From Lolium rigidum (taxonomy: Eukaryota; Streptophyta; Magnoliopsida; Poales; Poaceae), in NCBI RefSeq assembly GCF_022539505.1, contig NC_061510.1:227128043-227192042 (forward strand): a stretch of 64,000 nucleotides of DNA, written 5' to 3'. Each line of letters opens with the position of its first letter. The first letter of the stretch is position 1. The position numbers were made by a program, and so were the translations under genes. Of this stretch, positions 63,438 through 64,000 are shown one piece after another. The notes below the pieces were generated by a model. The model had not been told where the DNA came from, made no database searches, and worked only from the letters and a program-made list of their open reading frames with translations.

Positions 63438-63649
63438 GTCCGTGGACTTTCTAACGTGGGAATAATCCCAACCGTGCACGAGCCAAATTCTATCTAACCG
63501 ACACGTATCCTACTATATTTACAGATACACGGGCAAACTAGCCCAAACTTTGTATACAAGGCCGATTCATGTATTTCTTCCGTGTATATTCTTCAAGCCC
63601 ATCTTAATCGCGGCCCACCTCTCGATCCGGTCAAATTCTGGTGATAACA

Positions 63650-63664
63650 CATGCCCCCTGGTTT
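63650..63664 (-). other. Polypurine tract
   Basis: Minus strand ACCAGGGGGCATG immediately before the LTR start TGTTATC. Fixes the orientation of the last element. Confidence 0.6.
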
Positions 63665-63861
63665 TGGAAATGATAATTCCAAAATCACTCTGTTTTTTCT
63701 TCGCTGGGTCATGTCGTGGCAGAGCAGAACCGTCGCAGTACCCATCATCATGATGCCTTGCCTCCTCAACTTCTCCGCGTGACCTGGCAACATTTTTTTC
63801 TTCTTTGGGCACCACTTCCTCGGAAACTGCTGTGGCATTGAATCTCCACTATATCCCCTTT

Positions 63862-63868
63862 TATTTAA
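63862..63868 (+). promoter_or_regulatory. Possible TATA box for right-edge ORF
   Basis: TATTTAA in a pyrimidine-rich context, about 80 bases before the ATG at 63947. Weak evidence taken alone. Confidence 0.35.
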
Positions 63869-63946
63869 CCGCTCCGAACAGTTCGCTTCTTCATCCCCTC
63901 CTCATCCTCTGTTCCTCTGTAGTACTCGAAAAACCCTTCTTCCACC

Positions 63947-64000
63947 ATGGACTCCTCCTCCTCTTCCTCCTCCGGTCTTTCCTACCGGTCTTCTTCCTCC
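63947..64000 (+). CDS. Start of ORF antisense to the last element (partial)
   Basis: ATG in a strong context (CCACCATGG), then 18 codons rich in Ser (MDSSSSSSSGLSYRSSSS) to the window edge. It is opposite to the minus-strand LTR element and lies just inside its 3' LTR, the place where Tat-type elements carry an antisense gene. The product cannot be judged from 18 residues. Confidence 0.45.
   Translation, partial: MDSSSSSSSGLSYRSSSS

Larger units (their letters stand above)
62489..63649 (-). repeat. 3' LTR of minus-strand LTR element
   Basis: Bounded by TGTT at 62489 and AACA ending at 63649. On the minus strand a polypurine tract (AGGGGGCATG) lies just before TGTTATCACC, so this is the 3' LTR of an element whose interior continues to the right. 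A TATA box on the minus strand and a 15-bp perfect hairpin lie inside. The second LTR is off-window, so the boundaries rest on the tract and the sharp break in the Athila integrase. Confidence 0.7.

Overview
The window looks like intergenic DNA of a large grass genome, most likely a Pooideae or Triticeae (wheat-group) plant. That placement is inference, based on the mix of Ty1/copia, chromovirus, Athila-like and Tat-like LTR elements, PIF/Harbinger-like elements, Stowaway MITEs and Helitrons nested in each other. I found no convincing single-copy host gene, no tRNA or rRNA gene and no CRISPR array. Nearly every coding stretch belongs to a mobile element, and most carry stop codons or frameshifts.

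Layout. 1-8204: a Ty1/copia element on the minus strand; its promoter-side LTR is at 6903-8204 and the other LTR lies off the left edge. 8205-25343: a plus-strand Ty3/gypsy chromovirus whose 5' end is missing here. Its long 3' LTR (from 13579) is split by a complete LTR element at 13632-21377 with perfect 5-bp duplications (GATGT). That element lacks a recognisable pol and is itself interrupted by a PIF/Harbinger element (15255-17351, TAA duplication) with a decayed transposase. 25344-41133: a DNA-transposon and Helitron district. It holds a Harbinger-like remnant, a Stowaway MITE, a Helitron 3' end at 31310, a Harbinger-like element (31583-34339) interrupted by a TIR element (32662-34317) carrying an intact B3-domain gene and itself containing a Stowaway MITE, and a Helitron (35138-37793) containing a Mutator-type element (35368-36237, 9-bp duplication) with a captured LRR-type fragment. 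A further Helitron 3' end lies at 40925.

41134-57197: a Tat-like Ty3/gypsy element (plus strand), preceded by an inverted copy of its own 3' region and split at 44550-54346 by an Athila-like LTR element (GACAT duplication) that has gag and protease but no reverse transcriptase. 57198-62488: an autonomous-type Athila-like element with 5' LTR, tRNA-Asp-type primer site, gag-protease, RT, RNase H and the start of integrase, cut off by the LTR (62489-63649) of a minus-strand element that runs off the right edge.

The most interesting items are: an about 88-base cassette with inverted arms, present three times in two different LTR elements, with a compensatory base-pair change; the B3 gene carried inside a TIR element; the Mutator element with an LRR-like fragment inside a Helitron; and the 0.7-kb inverted duplication flanking the Tat-like element. 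A systematic CAG/CTG versus CG difference between one LTR pair raises the possibility of sequencing error at methylated CHG sites. That bears on how far single-base frameshifts in this window can be trusted.
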